Part shown: piece by piece, positions 24,245 through 35,895 of the stretch | Numbering within the stretch: the stretch's first letter is position 1 | Layout: every line of letters starts with the position of its first letter | From: Diploscapter coronatus | Lineage: Eukaryota; Nematoda; Chromadorea; Rhabditida; Rhabditidae | Length of the DNA stretch: 64,000 nt | Direction of reading: 5' to 3' | Assembly: GCA_964036155.1 (NCBI GenBank) | Contig: OZ038423.1 | Coordinates: 78,631,249-78,695,248 of the forward strand | Position numbers and translations under genes: made by a program | The notes under the pieces: generated by a model | Databases searched by the model: none | What the model was told of the DNA's origin: nothing | What the model saw: the letters and a program-made list of their open reading frames with translations, nothing else

Positions 24245-25383
24245 CCGCATTTCCCATTTCTTAACGCCTTTCTTCTTCACACATTAGATTTAGACGAATA
24301 ACACAATGCCGACTTTAACTGAGCATGAAGAAAAATACATTTTATGCGATGAAACTGACAGACAAAGGATATTGTATGCGCTAAAAAGTCCAAATTTCTG
24401 AGACTACAATACCTTCCTTGATCGGAGATTTCTAAATGGAACAACATCATGATTTTATCCGATTTGCCCGGAAAACAATCGATCTTGGAATGGTAAAATT
24501 ATCAGATTTAATAAGAACATGCTTAAATTTCATTGATTTTCGAAAAGAAGAATCTTATTTAAAAGATCGTCTTCGATGGTCTGAAGTTGCGAGTGCAGAA
24601 ATTGTGATTCACTCGAATCAAACTCTAGAAAAATGAACCCTGATCGATTTTTCTGATAGCGAAAGACAACATACCACCCTATGTGATTGCTGTATCACCC
24701 CAGCTCGATCTATCTATCTATCGGTGCACTTTTCCGGTCTTTCATCAGCATGTCATATGTATCGTATTCTCTTCTCCTCTGTTCTGTTCTGTTCTAACCC
24801 TCCTCTCTCCCATTGGCTGCTCTCTACGCGTTGTTTCTTTTTCTTGCCCGTCCAAAGCAGACCCCGCCCACCCCATTCTTTTCGTCTCAATTCCTTCAAT
24901 TCACCATTATGCCAGAGCTCCTCACTCAACTTTCTATCGTCTTTTTCCCTTTTATTTGCCTCACAGACGGTGTTCAATTCAATTCAATAGCTCCCAATAC
25001 CCCTTCAGTTTGTTCAAATTTGAAATTGCAAAATTTTCGTTCGAAGGCCTTGTGTTTGGGCGAGAAATCGAATTTCCTCGCTCCGATAAATATGCAATGG
25101 GCCTTAGAAGATGGAGAGCCTTGTATTTTTATCATTCTTATAATCATCATCATAATTCGTCAATATCATCTAATTTTGCGTTCATTTTTTAACATTTTTT
25201 ATGATTCGTCAAAAACTCGGCACCTCAGATTAGAAAACTTCATTTCTTTTTTCTCGATCAAAACTATTTCAATACTAACATCTTTGAACGCTCCAATGAA
25301 TCTGTCATTTGTAAATGTACCTGACTCGCTTATTCTATCTTTAAGTCGATGAAATTTCAAGATAATTTCATTTTAGGAGGATT

Positions 25384-27105
25384 ATGAACGAAATCTCGCT
25401 TCTCTACCCATCATTGCTGACTCCCGAAGAGACGCCGAAGGTGACTGAGGCTGAAGCCGAACAGGAAGATGACGAGACTGCATCGGTCTCTTCCATGGCC
25501 GCTAGTCCGTCAGACACCACTCCACCACTGCACGGGGGAAAATCCCCGACAGAAGTGTGCGATGCTAACCACGTCAAACGACCCATGAAGTACGGCTTTC
25601 CTGACAACCTAAAGAAGTAGTTGCGAGCTAAGTAACATGAGAAAAGATTCATTTCCCCATTATGCCTTATTCTATTTTCATTGCAACTACTTTTTCAGGT
25701 TGCCCTTATTATTTTAAGATCCTCGAAATAGTTTCTAAACTTTAGCGCCTTCATGGTCTGGAGCCGAGGACAGAGAAGGAAAATGGCGCAGGTATGAAAA
25801 GTTAGAAATTTTGAAAGATCAGCGAAAATTTTATGTAGAAAAACCAGGTGAACTTCCCAAAGAGAATTGGAGATCAACTTATGATCAAACAAATTCCAGG
25901 ACAACCCAAAAATGCACAACTCGGAAATCAGCAAACGACTCGGAGCGGAATGGAAACAACTTCCAGAACAGGAAAAGAGACCTTTCATCGATGAGGCAAA
26001 GAGGCTCAGGCAGTTGCATATGAAGGTGATCCTCATCGCTTCCTTATTAGTTCTCATTCGATCTGGTCTAATTCTTCGAAAATATAAACTTTTCTTGTAA
26101 ATTTGAATGCGAGTAAAATCTGGTGGGGAGAGAAAAGACGGGAAGTGAATGCATTCGAATGCAAATTGGCGAGATTCGCGGGGAAGTCGAAAGACAAGGA
26201 AATTTCGAATGAATCATTTGAGTGTGCGGGAACAAGGAACGGGAATGGGCTTGACTAAAAATTGGCCGAATGATCTCAAACTTTGCCCTCCTAAAGATAT
26301 GATCGTTTTTTGTAAGTTTCAACCAGAACGAGAAGTTATAGGGGAGAGACCTGGAAACATTCACTTCATTGAAGAGTTCATATATAAGTTGAATCTTCAT
26401 GAAGAGTCTTACTCAAATCTGTTTTGGTTTGAACTTCCAATAGTTTACGATCTTATTTGCAGGAACACCCCGACTACAAATATCGTCCGAGAAGAAAACC
26501 GAAAGCAGCTATGAAGAATCCGAACAGTCGACTGCCTGTCAGCCTCCCATTCGCCGCCTTCCCGTCACCCTCACTTTTCGCCGCTGCGGGATACTCACCA
26601 TTGGTATGAGGGTTTTTGAAATCGCCCTTTTATGAACCTTCCAGAAAAGCTTGAGCTTCACGCAATTTTTGATGCTTGAAAATTTCATAACCGAAAATCA
26701 GAACATTTTTCATCATTAAATATTCGAACGATGAATTATGGGAGGGCGAACCTTTCACAAATGAGAAAATTCCATTTGAAGAAGTTGGTTTTCGCAGAAA
26801 TTTCACAACCTAAAAATCCTCTAGTCAGACTGATAAAGATTATCCTATCACCAAAAATCAAAATAATTTAGGACTCTCTAAAAACCTCGGCGGCTGACCT
26901 ATCGACGTACTATTCGCATTTCTTCCCTCCAACTGCCGTCCTCTCGGCTGCCCCGTATTCCCCGTACAACATAATGCAGGCGTATGCTGCCAGAGTGGCT
27001 GCAGCCTCAGGCACAGGTTCAACCACGGCGACGACTCCGTCTGCAGTCTCCTCAGCACACCTAACGCCCTCGCACACACCCAATGTCTCCATGCCGGGTC
27101 CTTGA
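25384..27105 (+). CDS. SoxB-group HMG-box transcription factor
   Basis: Sox proteins bind and bend DNA at ACAAT-type sites; SoxB members control neural and epidermal fates. Five exons (25384-25589, 25746-25791, 25900-26025, 26463-26603, 26872-27105) encode 250 aa. An acidic N-terminus leads into the HMG box: [20 protein letters not shown], then [40 protein letters not shown] and [20 protein letters not shown] is the Sox signature, and [10 protein letters not shown] after the box marks group B. The C-terminal half is Ala/Ser/Pro-rich. Two introns interrupt the HMG box region, one right inside RPMN|AF. A poly(A) signal AATAAA follows within 10 bp of the stop. Whether it matches nematode SOX-2 or SOX-3 cannot be settled from the sequence alone. 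Confidence 0.95.
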
Positions 27106-30100
27106 TCAAAACAATAAAAAATGTAAGTATTTTTAGCTTTATGCTAGCATTTAGTGTCTATCTATCAACTTTGGAAAGTTGACATTTTAGCTAAATCTTG
27201 TCGTTTTCTAGCAAAATTTACTCATTCCTTCTCTTTATGCCAATATTTCGTGTTCATTGAATTGCTCTTATAATAGGAATCAAAAAAACAATTTTTATGT
27301 CATCTTCCAAAAATTACCGTAATTACCTTCTAAATATACCTCTCTTCAAATGTGCTATTTGATATGCAAGAGTGTTACTGCTTTTGTTATTTGCGCGCGA
27401 TATGCTTGAATTCTGGTTTATTTTACCGCTTCCAAATACAGTAGTGGCATTAAAAATAGACTGTCAGCAGGAGTGAGAACTAGAATTATTGAATTCTTTT
27501 GCGACACGCGACCCGCCATTGTGTCATACCTCATTTGCCCGACGCGATTCCAAATTTGGCAATTTTGCCGAAGCATCGACCCTCTTGACAATTCGACAAT
27601 TCCCCCATTCGACACTTAGCAGCTGCCCATTCAAGGAGAATTGTCTGGCAGCAAGTTGCTTAGGGTTGAATCGCCAATCTCATATGTCCAGTTCCCCTTC
27701 CGCTACACAAAATACCGTGCTGAAGAAAGGTTAAGCGCGCTTCATTTGCACTTCGAAAATTGAAAATGAGTGTCTAAAGTACCGAAATGCGCAAATTACA
27801 AAGAACATGAATGGAGATTCAATATTTTCAGGTACAAGATAATAGACTTAAAAATAGGATATTTAAATTGATATCAAAATCATATCTTGAACCATTGTTG
27901 AAATGTAATCAAATCAACTAAAAAAGACTTGATCTTCATTCGTTTTTTTTTTTTTCAAATTCTTGATGTTTGACAATTATCATGATTTGTCTTGTATTTT
28001 CCAATTTTCCAAATAGCTCTAAAGCGCCTATATTTCTCATGCGCAGTCTTTGCTTGCATTCATTTGCAGTAGTTTTCCTTTCCGACAGTCATTCATTCAT
28101 TCAACCTGCCCTATTGTGCCTGTGCAATGCGTCTTGCGCCTGTTTGCATTTCGCTACTCCCAATTCTTCCCCGATTTTCTCCCAGTTTGTTCCCGGGAAC
28201 AAATTCACCCCTCATGAATTGCCTCTAACATTTCAATTCTCTCCTTTATTCTTCCGCTTCGAGTCACACCGTCCTTATATGTTGACTCTTAGATTCCGAT
28301 TTAAAAGGGGGCCCTTGAAATTAATTATATGCAGATGCAAACGCTAGAAATACAAACAATGTAACTCAGATAATAGCGAGTACTTTCTCCAAAATTTGGG
28401 AGAAAAGTATTCCCGAAATTAAAAACAAAGACAACCGACAGCTGCGCGCAAAGACAAACAAACAATTGAAAAAGCGGTAATGATGATATTTGCGTGAAAA
28501 GTGTCAATAGCTTTGCTCAAAGCCAGAAACAGCAGCCATTCTTCGCACTTCTTTCATTTCTTTTTGCTAATCAAATTCATAACCAGTTCGCGAGACAATT
28601 CCTCGGTACAAAATGAGACAATATTTGGCTTTCCAAGTCAAAATGCTCTAAAAAGTTGGAATGATGATGGCGCAATTTTTACCCGCGAAGATAGGAAAAA
28701 ATCGTGAATCATTCTATTGTGCAAGGTGAAAAAATATGAAATTTAGCATAATTTAGGGCCTAAATGTAACTTGGCATGGCTTACAGTCACATCTTAGCGA
28801 AGAATTAGGAAGTGCCAAACGATGGTTTTAAAATTTCAAAGATCTTGCGCCTAAATCCAATCAATATGCAGTCACTTTCCGGATTCAACTTCCTAATTCC
28901 ATCAATCCTTGTATTCAATTCGCCTTGCACCTTGCTATTCTTCAATTTTGCTGGTTTTTCGTTTCGTCGTTTTCGTTGATTCTTCCTTCCCCCTCGCCCC
29001 TCTGTGTTGTTCATTGTTTGTTCTGTATTGTTATTCGTGTCGCCGCCATCTGAATTGGCCTCTCTTCCTGTATTTCTGCCTGTCTTTCTGCATTTTGCCC
29101 TGTCTTTTCTCTGCCAGTCAAAGAGGTACAGCCACAACCCCTTTGACTCTGCATTCAATTCAATTCAATTCACAATGCATTTATTTATCCCCGAGAATTT
29201 TCAATCATTTCATTCAAATCGCAGCACAAGAAAATGACGCGGCGCAGAAGAATGGGGGAAAGATAAGCCGCTGATAAAAGATAAGAGAAGGGGAGATACA
29301 GTAGGACAAACAGACGTCTTTAATCGATATCATCATCCTCTATCGGAAAATACACACGAAAATATTGAGCTCATGCAGACTCTGTTCTATTGCTAAATAG
29401 TTGCAACTTGCAATTTTTGATTTAGCCATGGAGCATATCCATCAGATTTCAATTATAAATCATTCGTTTCAGACACTAAGTCCGTCTAAGCTTCATTCTT
29501 CGATTTTCCTACAACCTACTCCTTCACCTTCTCCTCTACGTGTTCAAAGATGCAGCTCTACTTGCTGATGATTTTCATCGCTTTACGATTTTAATAATCT
29601 TTTTCAAGATTCATTGTAATTTGTTCATTTTTCATTAAGATCTGTTCCAAGTTGTGCATTCCTTTTTCGATTTCTACAAAGATTTTCTCTACTTCCAAAA
29701 TTATTCCGGTATTTTCTCAAAATAATTTGAAGGTCTACAAACGTCAATGCAATATGGATTTCTATTTCGAGTTATTCATGCTTACAATTAGGTTTGATTA
29801 AATTGCATTTTGTCGTAATATCTTTGGGCTTATTGGAAAATTGACCCTCTTTTTAGGTGAAAAGCGGGTGAATTTTGCAAAGAAAAAAGCCAATTTTTCG
29901 CAGTTATCCGCTTTGTATGAGTCGATTCTAAATCTAAGAAATGGGCTGATCAAAAAGTTGAGATAAATTTAAAATAAGTTTAGGCTCATTTCCAGAATTT
30001 TCTTTAAAAATCCTCATTCCCTCTAACTTTGCCATGCCATTTCGATTGCATTTCCATTACCGATTTCAGGCACATTCTAAATTCATAGTTCGAATTGTTA

Positions 30101-33100
30101 ACTTTGCTGATCAGATGTATGACAAAGAAATAAATAAATATCGCTTTCAATGGGGTTGGAATTAAATTCTTCGAATCATAGTTAAAGTTTCGGAGTCAGA
30201 ATCACCGATTAAAATAAAAGAGTCTGTAACATAGTCAAAGTACGATATTAGTGTCAGAGTTAAAGGGTCAGATTTCGAGTTGAAAGTTATGAGTCAGTTT
30301 TTATTTGCATCAATTTCTAAATTTTCTCGTCACATGCCCTGTGAACTGTCAATCAGCCTTATTTCCCTGCTCTCTCCCAATTTCAGACATTGTGTGCCTC
30401 AAGACAAATACCTCTTTCTTGTCCTCTAACAATGTTCAATGTTTCCCTCTTTATTTCTGCTGCATTTCTGTATTTTAGCCGTTTTCTTCCTCTTTTCGAA
30501 CCTTTCTCCCTCCAATTCTCAATTCGCGTATTTCCTTTCGCAAACACTGTGAACAGAGGCCATAGTTGTGTGAGAAAGGGAAAAATGAAGAAGAAATGAG
30601 GGGAAAACCGATTGGCATTGTGGTCGAAATAATGGGCGAATAAATAATCAAGAAATTCGGAATCTGAATTTAAATTCACTTCAATTTGGAGGCTGAAGTG
30701 AGGCCCTTCAAATCGTTTATGGTTGAAAGTACTGGAAGGGAATAATCGGGAAGTTCGGACTTCAACTCCACGTAAATTCGAAGATGGGAAGATAGAAGAT
30801 AAAGCGAAGCCGAGATTGTACTTCAAACTCTTATTGATGAAAGGGGATCAAGGAATAATCAGATTTCAACCTGACCTCATTCTGAAGTATATTTTTGCAA
30901 TAGACCCAAGTGAATTAGTGTCTGAGATCAAATAAACACAAAGCCATCATCAAATGATGAATTGATGAGAAACCATGTTCAAAGGCCGCGATAACCCATT
31001 CATTTGTTCTTCCTCTTGAAGCCACGCCTTGCTATTCACATAGATCAAAAACTCCTTATTGACTCAGAGATTTGATATCTCCGATAAGTTCGAATAAATA
31101 TCACCTACAAAATCCAAATGTCCCCATGACCGTTAAACGTATCAATTTGTCTTTCAATTTCCTATTCTCCAACTCAACTCGTCCCATCTGTCCATTGTGT
31201 GAGTGTCATCCACTCGGCTGGTTGGCTCGTTTGCAAGTTTCTTTGTCTCCATTTCTGTCTTTTCTGCATTTCCTTTCCATTCCTTGCCTTTCCATCATCA
31301 GCTTCCCAAGGCCTTTTTCCCCTGTCTTCAGATTTCTTTCTTCTCCCCTCAATGCGAGGCATTGCATAATCCCTTAATTCGCTCATGTTATTGTTCGCAA
31401 ATTCGCCAATTTCAGACGACTGTCTTTATTCCATTCTTCTTTCCTGTCTCTGACAGAATAAAGACGGGCTCAAATTGAATTGAATTTTGTGAATTTGAGA
31501 AATTTTGACGGAAGGTTGAAAACCATAAGGTTTTCAGGGCTATTTCAAAATGAAAAATAAAACCAGCATTGATATGCTATCAGTAAAAATTGAAAGAACT
31601 GATAAAAGAGGTTATATGCTACATGAAAGGTGCTTACTTTTTCTAGAAAATGGTATTCGAAAAATAGAATATCAAATAAATTTGATTTACCTAAAATTCA
31701 AACAAAACAACCCAATTCCCGAGTTTTTGTTGCAATTGATGAAGCATGACTATGTATTTCTATGAATAGTTAAATGATGACTCGTTCTGGATTGCACAAA
31801 AGAATGTCCATGAATCATACAGGAATCCACGAAAAAGGCAATCATATCAAACAAAGGCGAGAATGACACATCACTTTGCTTATCATGAATTTTCGGGGGA
31901 GTTTTGGAAAGATAAGGCATTTTTGCATAGGAAAACAGATACAGTAAACGGCATAAATGAGGTAATGTTTCTATTTTCAGTTTTCTTAATTATCACCGAA
32001 TAAATTAAGAATTGGAAGTTAGGAATTTAGAAAGTTCCTGTTCTCCTCCATTCTCCAAACTCTAACGATGTGTAACGCATAACTTTAAAAACCGATTCGA
32101 CCTTATCATTTCACTGTCATTCATCATGAGAAAAGTCTCTGGTCGTTTTAAAGCTTCCACTATTTTAACAAATGAAAAATGCGAATAAATGGATACAGTA
32201 TCCCTTGATTCATTAGCCTTTTCGCTTGTCTCTCTAATCTTTGCACTCGCAACTCACAACGCCTCTCCACTTGAAACTCGGTGTGTCCTTCCGCTTGCCT
32301 CTATCCAAATATCACTCTTCTTTCGGCTTAACCAAGAACCAAGAGATGAAGTCCACCCCGATTGCGCCATTTCCTGTACTCCTGCACTAAACAATATTGC
32401 ACCATTCTGTTTCCAAACACACCAATAGATTTGACTTTCCTAATCCCTTCAAATAAAGCGGGTCTTTTGACAAAGTCAGTCATGCTTAAGCGATACAAAC
32501 AAGGCCTATGAATGAATATCCTTTATCCGGTCAGATATTCAAATATCCGTCAAAAATTTAGACGTCATCATTTTTCATGAAAAATTTGATGACATTTGAG
32601 AGGTAGACTTCGTGGAAACTTCAATATTTCTTTCTTACGCAATTTTACGTGAGAAGAACATATGAACTTTCAGTAAAGATCACATTTTCAAAGGTGACAT
32701 CTTATATAAACCGTCTATTCATGAATTCATGAATATATTTGGTCATATCCTCTAATATCCTTTCGAATTGTCATTCATATTTTGCTTATTTCACGGTTCG
32801 TCGGATGAATAGCCAACAAAAATAGGGGAAAAATGGAATTCAATCAATTCAGCCAGATTTGCATAGAAAACTCTTTGTACGAGAAAGAGATTTTGTCGAA
32901 GAAAAAAGCCGTTTCCCATGGACTTCTTATTGTGTCAGAAATAATAAGAAAGCGACTTTGAGGCGTCATTCGATAAAAAGTGAAACTCATTGAATAGTAA
33001 AAGTGATTATTATTAATATTATTTCAGAGAAACGCAATTCATAATCAATGAAAATTTTGATAAATTTATCTTTTGAAAGTTCTTTCCAAATGAGATTATT

Positions 33101-34580
33101 ATTTAAAAAATAGATTTTTAAAGTAAATTTTGAAAAGGTGACAAAAGTGATCTAATTTTATCGCAAAAGTTATTCATCTTATCACCAACCATATAATTGG
33201 GCTACCGTAATCCCAAAAACAAAAGACAACCCGCCGTGTTATTGTATCAAAGTTTAGATCAATGGGAAAATGAGTATAAAAGTGAAAGGGGGCGATATTA
33301 TATCTGATATCTTTCAGTCCTGTCACATATCCTATTTGTCATGTTTTCCTCCTCTCCCCAGAATATGATGCATTGCCTTCGGCTAACTTATGTCCTAATG
33401 AAGTGCCGCCAGAAAGGATGCTTCTGTGCATTACAGAAAGGGGCAAAGATGATTTGTTGATACGAAAGAAGGGAAAAAGACAAATGAAGAATGGAAAGAA
33501 TGTGCAGGTGTGGGACGTTTTGCATACGGTAATGGAAATTCAACAAACTTTGGGTTAATGGACCAAGCAATATGAGCTTCAGGGATGAATAAACACTTTG
33601 AAATTATCTGACTTTTGAAATCTAGAAAGTTTGGATTTATCTAACCCGATACAAGTACATTCTAATCCAAAAATGACCGATTAACCTTGTCATCCCCTAG
33701 ATCTTAGATAACAGTCAATTCAAAGAGTTTCCCACGAAGACCATAAAACTGCGTATCATATAGATCAATAATAAAGTGAAAAACCACTGTTAGTACAGAA
33801 GCAGACTTTGGACGAATTTCGATAATACCTTCATCCTAATGTAAAATTGGCATTTTTATATAGCCCTAAGGACGAACCTTAAATCTAGGTTACCGTAACT
33901 AAAAATAAAATTCCATGTTGAATCGGAAATTATCATCTTCATTCAGGTGAAAGAAATGGCGCTTTGTAATTGCCTTGCCTCCAAAAACTTCAAAATTGTC
34001 ATTTTCCGCTCAATTTTTCGCCTTCAAATAAATCGTCAGATCGCGCGCGTGTGCGTAAAACGGTGATTTGCATCATTAGCGCAATGGAGCAGAACCATGA
34101 GAAACAAACATACAAAAGGAAAAGGGTGAACAAGAAGAAAATGAAGGATCACAAGAATTGAAAGGTAGAGGAAAAATAAATCTATTTTAGAAGGATAGGT
34201 AAAAATAATCTAGAAGTCAGCACCAGAAGTTAATGTTATCTTTCTCGCGCTGGTATCATTCACTAGCATTACGCGATTTTGTCAGCTAAATATCGAGTAC
34301 GCCACTCGATAGAGGAAAAATGAGCGTACCTTTTCGAATGAAGTTGAGCACGGATTTGAATGATCAGTCAGTCAAATGAGAACTCGACTCAAGTTGAACT
34401 ATTAATGAATCTGAAAAATGAAGAATTATTGAAATTCAGGAAAACCAATGAGATAAAACTGCATTTGGTTCAATGAACCGTTAGTAAAATCAATTGGGAA
34501 AATAAAATGGTTGAAATAATTTATTCAAAATCTACAACTCTGCACTACTTCAGATAAATAATAATTGCTTCTTTTTCAAA
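27106..34580. other. 7.5-kb gene-poor region downstream of SoxB
   Basis: No exon chain with splice signals was found on either strand. Recurrent pyrimidine-rich islands of 200-300 bp (about 28010-28270, 28900-29130, 30370-30560, 31130-31450, 32190-32420) alternate with AT-rich DNA. They share short phrases such as TTTCTGCATTT. ATTCA repeats occur (29151-29172). The longest frames (for example minus 28805-29158 and 30383-30826) lie on the purine-rich strand of these islands and look like composition artefacts. Two isolated + frames (31550-31765, 33373-33558) have neither family character nor convincing splice context. Long non-coding flanks are common around developmental regulators, so cis-regulatory content is plausible. 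Confidence 0.45.
29151..29172. repeat. Short ATTCA tandem repeat
   Basis: Three to four tandem copies of ATTCA (CATTCAATTCAATTCAATTC). Related TTCAATTCAATTCAAT runs occur near 24974 and, inverted, near 31478. Confidence 0.6.
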
Positions 34581-35212
34581 TCAAACGTCTCCTTTCCTCC
34601 CTCGGAATCGAGATCGCATGTCCACCTGAAATAAGTTGAATTCTTTTAACATTTAGGTAAATTTAAATTTAGGTTTAAAGTGTAAAAATAAGTTTAAAAT
34701 TGACGAATTTATAAACTCACGAATTAAAGAAAATGATCAAATCATACCAGAGATCGTTTGCACGCAGAAAATGTCTCCAGAAGCGTCGCACATTTGTAGG
34801 GAACGGTACCGTCGTCCGCTCGAAGGCAGTCGCGGGCGGATCTGAAATTTACACGAATTTCAGGAACTTTATTAGTTCTTTTAAATCGATTTTTCAAGTA
34901 ACCCTAGCAATATTTTGAAAACGAATTCAACCCTTACCGCCTTTTAAGTATACAATAAAAAGCAATTGATGGGTGAAAATAAAATTTAAAAAAAAACATA
35001 AGAAAATTCTGCTCATTCAAAAATCTATCATTTTATTCTCTAGGGAGTTTTAAATAATGAAATTCCTACCTGGCATGCACCTGTACGCAGTCGGAATTCT
35101 TGAGGCACTCCTTGAGTGCCTGTCTGGCTCGGTCACACGCGATGCCCGTCTTCTTCGCCTCGCTTCCATCGTCACTCTCGTAGGTCTGCTTCACCATCGT
35201 TGGAGACGTCAT
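34581..35212 (-). CDS. COA5: Cytochrome c oxidase assembly factor 5 (PET191)
   Basis: COA5/PET191 is a small twin CX9C protein of the mitochondrial intermembrane space required for complex IV assembly. Three exons (35212-35070, 34841-34748, 34625-34581) give 93 aa. Seen: CDRARQALKEC (a CX9C), CLKNSDCV, CLRADDGTVPYKC and CATLLETFSAC (the second CX9C), followed by KRSLVDMRSRFRGRKGDV. The end matches the family's CKRSVLDNRARFRGRKGY. Disulfide relay import by Mia40 is expected for this fold. The chosen ATG is the first in the exon and gives an N-terminus slightly longer than in vertebrates. It lies downstream of the MST kinase on the same strand, 683 bp away, too far to claim an operon. Confidence 0.92.
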
Positions 35213-35895
35213 CTCTCTGAAAATATTCTAAAATCTTCTTGGAAAGATTTTTTCCTGAGGATATAAAAAATCTTCTTGGAAAGTTTACCTACCACTAATT
35301 CAGAAAGCCTATTCGTTTTAGGTGAAAATTTTCATTAAGAACAGGCTTTGGACGTTTTCCACCGCAACTATTCGTCGTAATCATCTTCCTCGTCCCATTA
35401 TTGAGGATAGTAGTTGCAAGGCTGACTGGAATAGCTTGCTGCATAAGGGACATTTGCAGTGGAAAACGCCCCAGCGTTTGATTGAGAAAAGTGAACTTTT
35501 CAAGATAAGCTAAAAATGAAAACCACACAATTGCAGATATATAATGGGATAAAGCCAATCCAATTGGTTTCATAAACGGAAAGTTTCTTTTTTAAATTAA
35601 AATACTTTATTTTGGTGTCTGAAATCTAGAAAATAAAGAATCTTTGATCGATAATTTGAGTGGAGCACCATGAGCGACTTTCAGTTCGAACAAATGAAAT
35701 ATTATTGACTTTTAATTCTAGGGAATTCAAATAATTGTTTGAATGTAATACCAGTTACATGCGATAACGATTTACAAGTATTTGCAAGAAAGGCCTTACA
35801 ATAGTTTTGAATACAAAAAATGAAAGAATAAGGGGCAAATCTAATCAGCTTAGGGCATAAATTTCCAATAATTAATTCATAGAATGCAGCAAGTG
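35213..35895. other. Spacer between COA5 and the MST kinase
   Basis: Same-strand intergenic region. It contains the fold-back element at 35343-35480 and otherwise AT-rich sequence with kinase 3' UTR at the right. The minus frame 35295-35573 runs through the inverted repeat and is not credible as a gene. Confidence 0.5.
35343..35480. repeat. Terminal inverted repeat element
   Basis: The left arm (around GGACGTTTTCCACCGCAACT) and the right arm (around AGTTGCAAG further in, then TTGCAGTGGAAAACGCCCCA) pair imperfectly, with GTTTTCCAC/GTGGAAAAC exact. The element is about 138 bp and non-coding. Confidence 0.55.

Larger units (their letters stand above)
21989..25383. other. Upstream region between RS protein and SoxB gene
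   Basis: 3.4 kb without a supported exon. It contains the inverted repeat element at 22211-22348, a short stem-loop at 24210-24244, a run of TCTA repeats near 24715, and a pyrimidine-rich block (24740-25000) with an inverted CCAAT box (ATTGG, about 24811). Several open frames in the block arise because purine- or pyrimidine-rich DNA lacks stop codons. It probably holds Sox regulatory sequence and 5' leader; a 3' splice site (TTTTAG) sits just before the Sox ATG. Confidence 0.45.

Noticed and set aside
24683..25352. Overlapping 169- and 179-codon + frames upstream of SoxB
   Set aside because: Several frames are open at once in a pyrimidine-rich block, the hallmark of composition rather than coding. 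The encoded proteins are F/S/L-rich without motifs.
28805..29158. 117-codon minus-strand open frame in the Sox gene desert
   Set aside because: It lies on the purine-rich strand of a pyrimidine island; stop codons need T, so such strands stay open by composition. No family character or splice context.
30383..30826. 147-codon minus-strand open frame
   Set aside because: Same compositional cause, in another pyrimidine island; residues are erratic and no conserved motif is visible.
31550..31765. 71-codon + frame with a 3' splice-like site in front
   Set aside because: AT-rich, Lys/Ile-rich and without a partner exon or family match; probably chance.
33373..33558. 61-codon + frame ending near a possible donor
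   Set aside because: More protein-like than most, but there is no second exon or recognisable motif, and the opposite strand is equally open.
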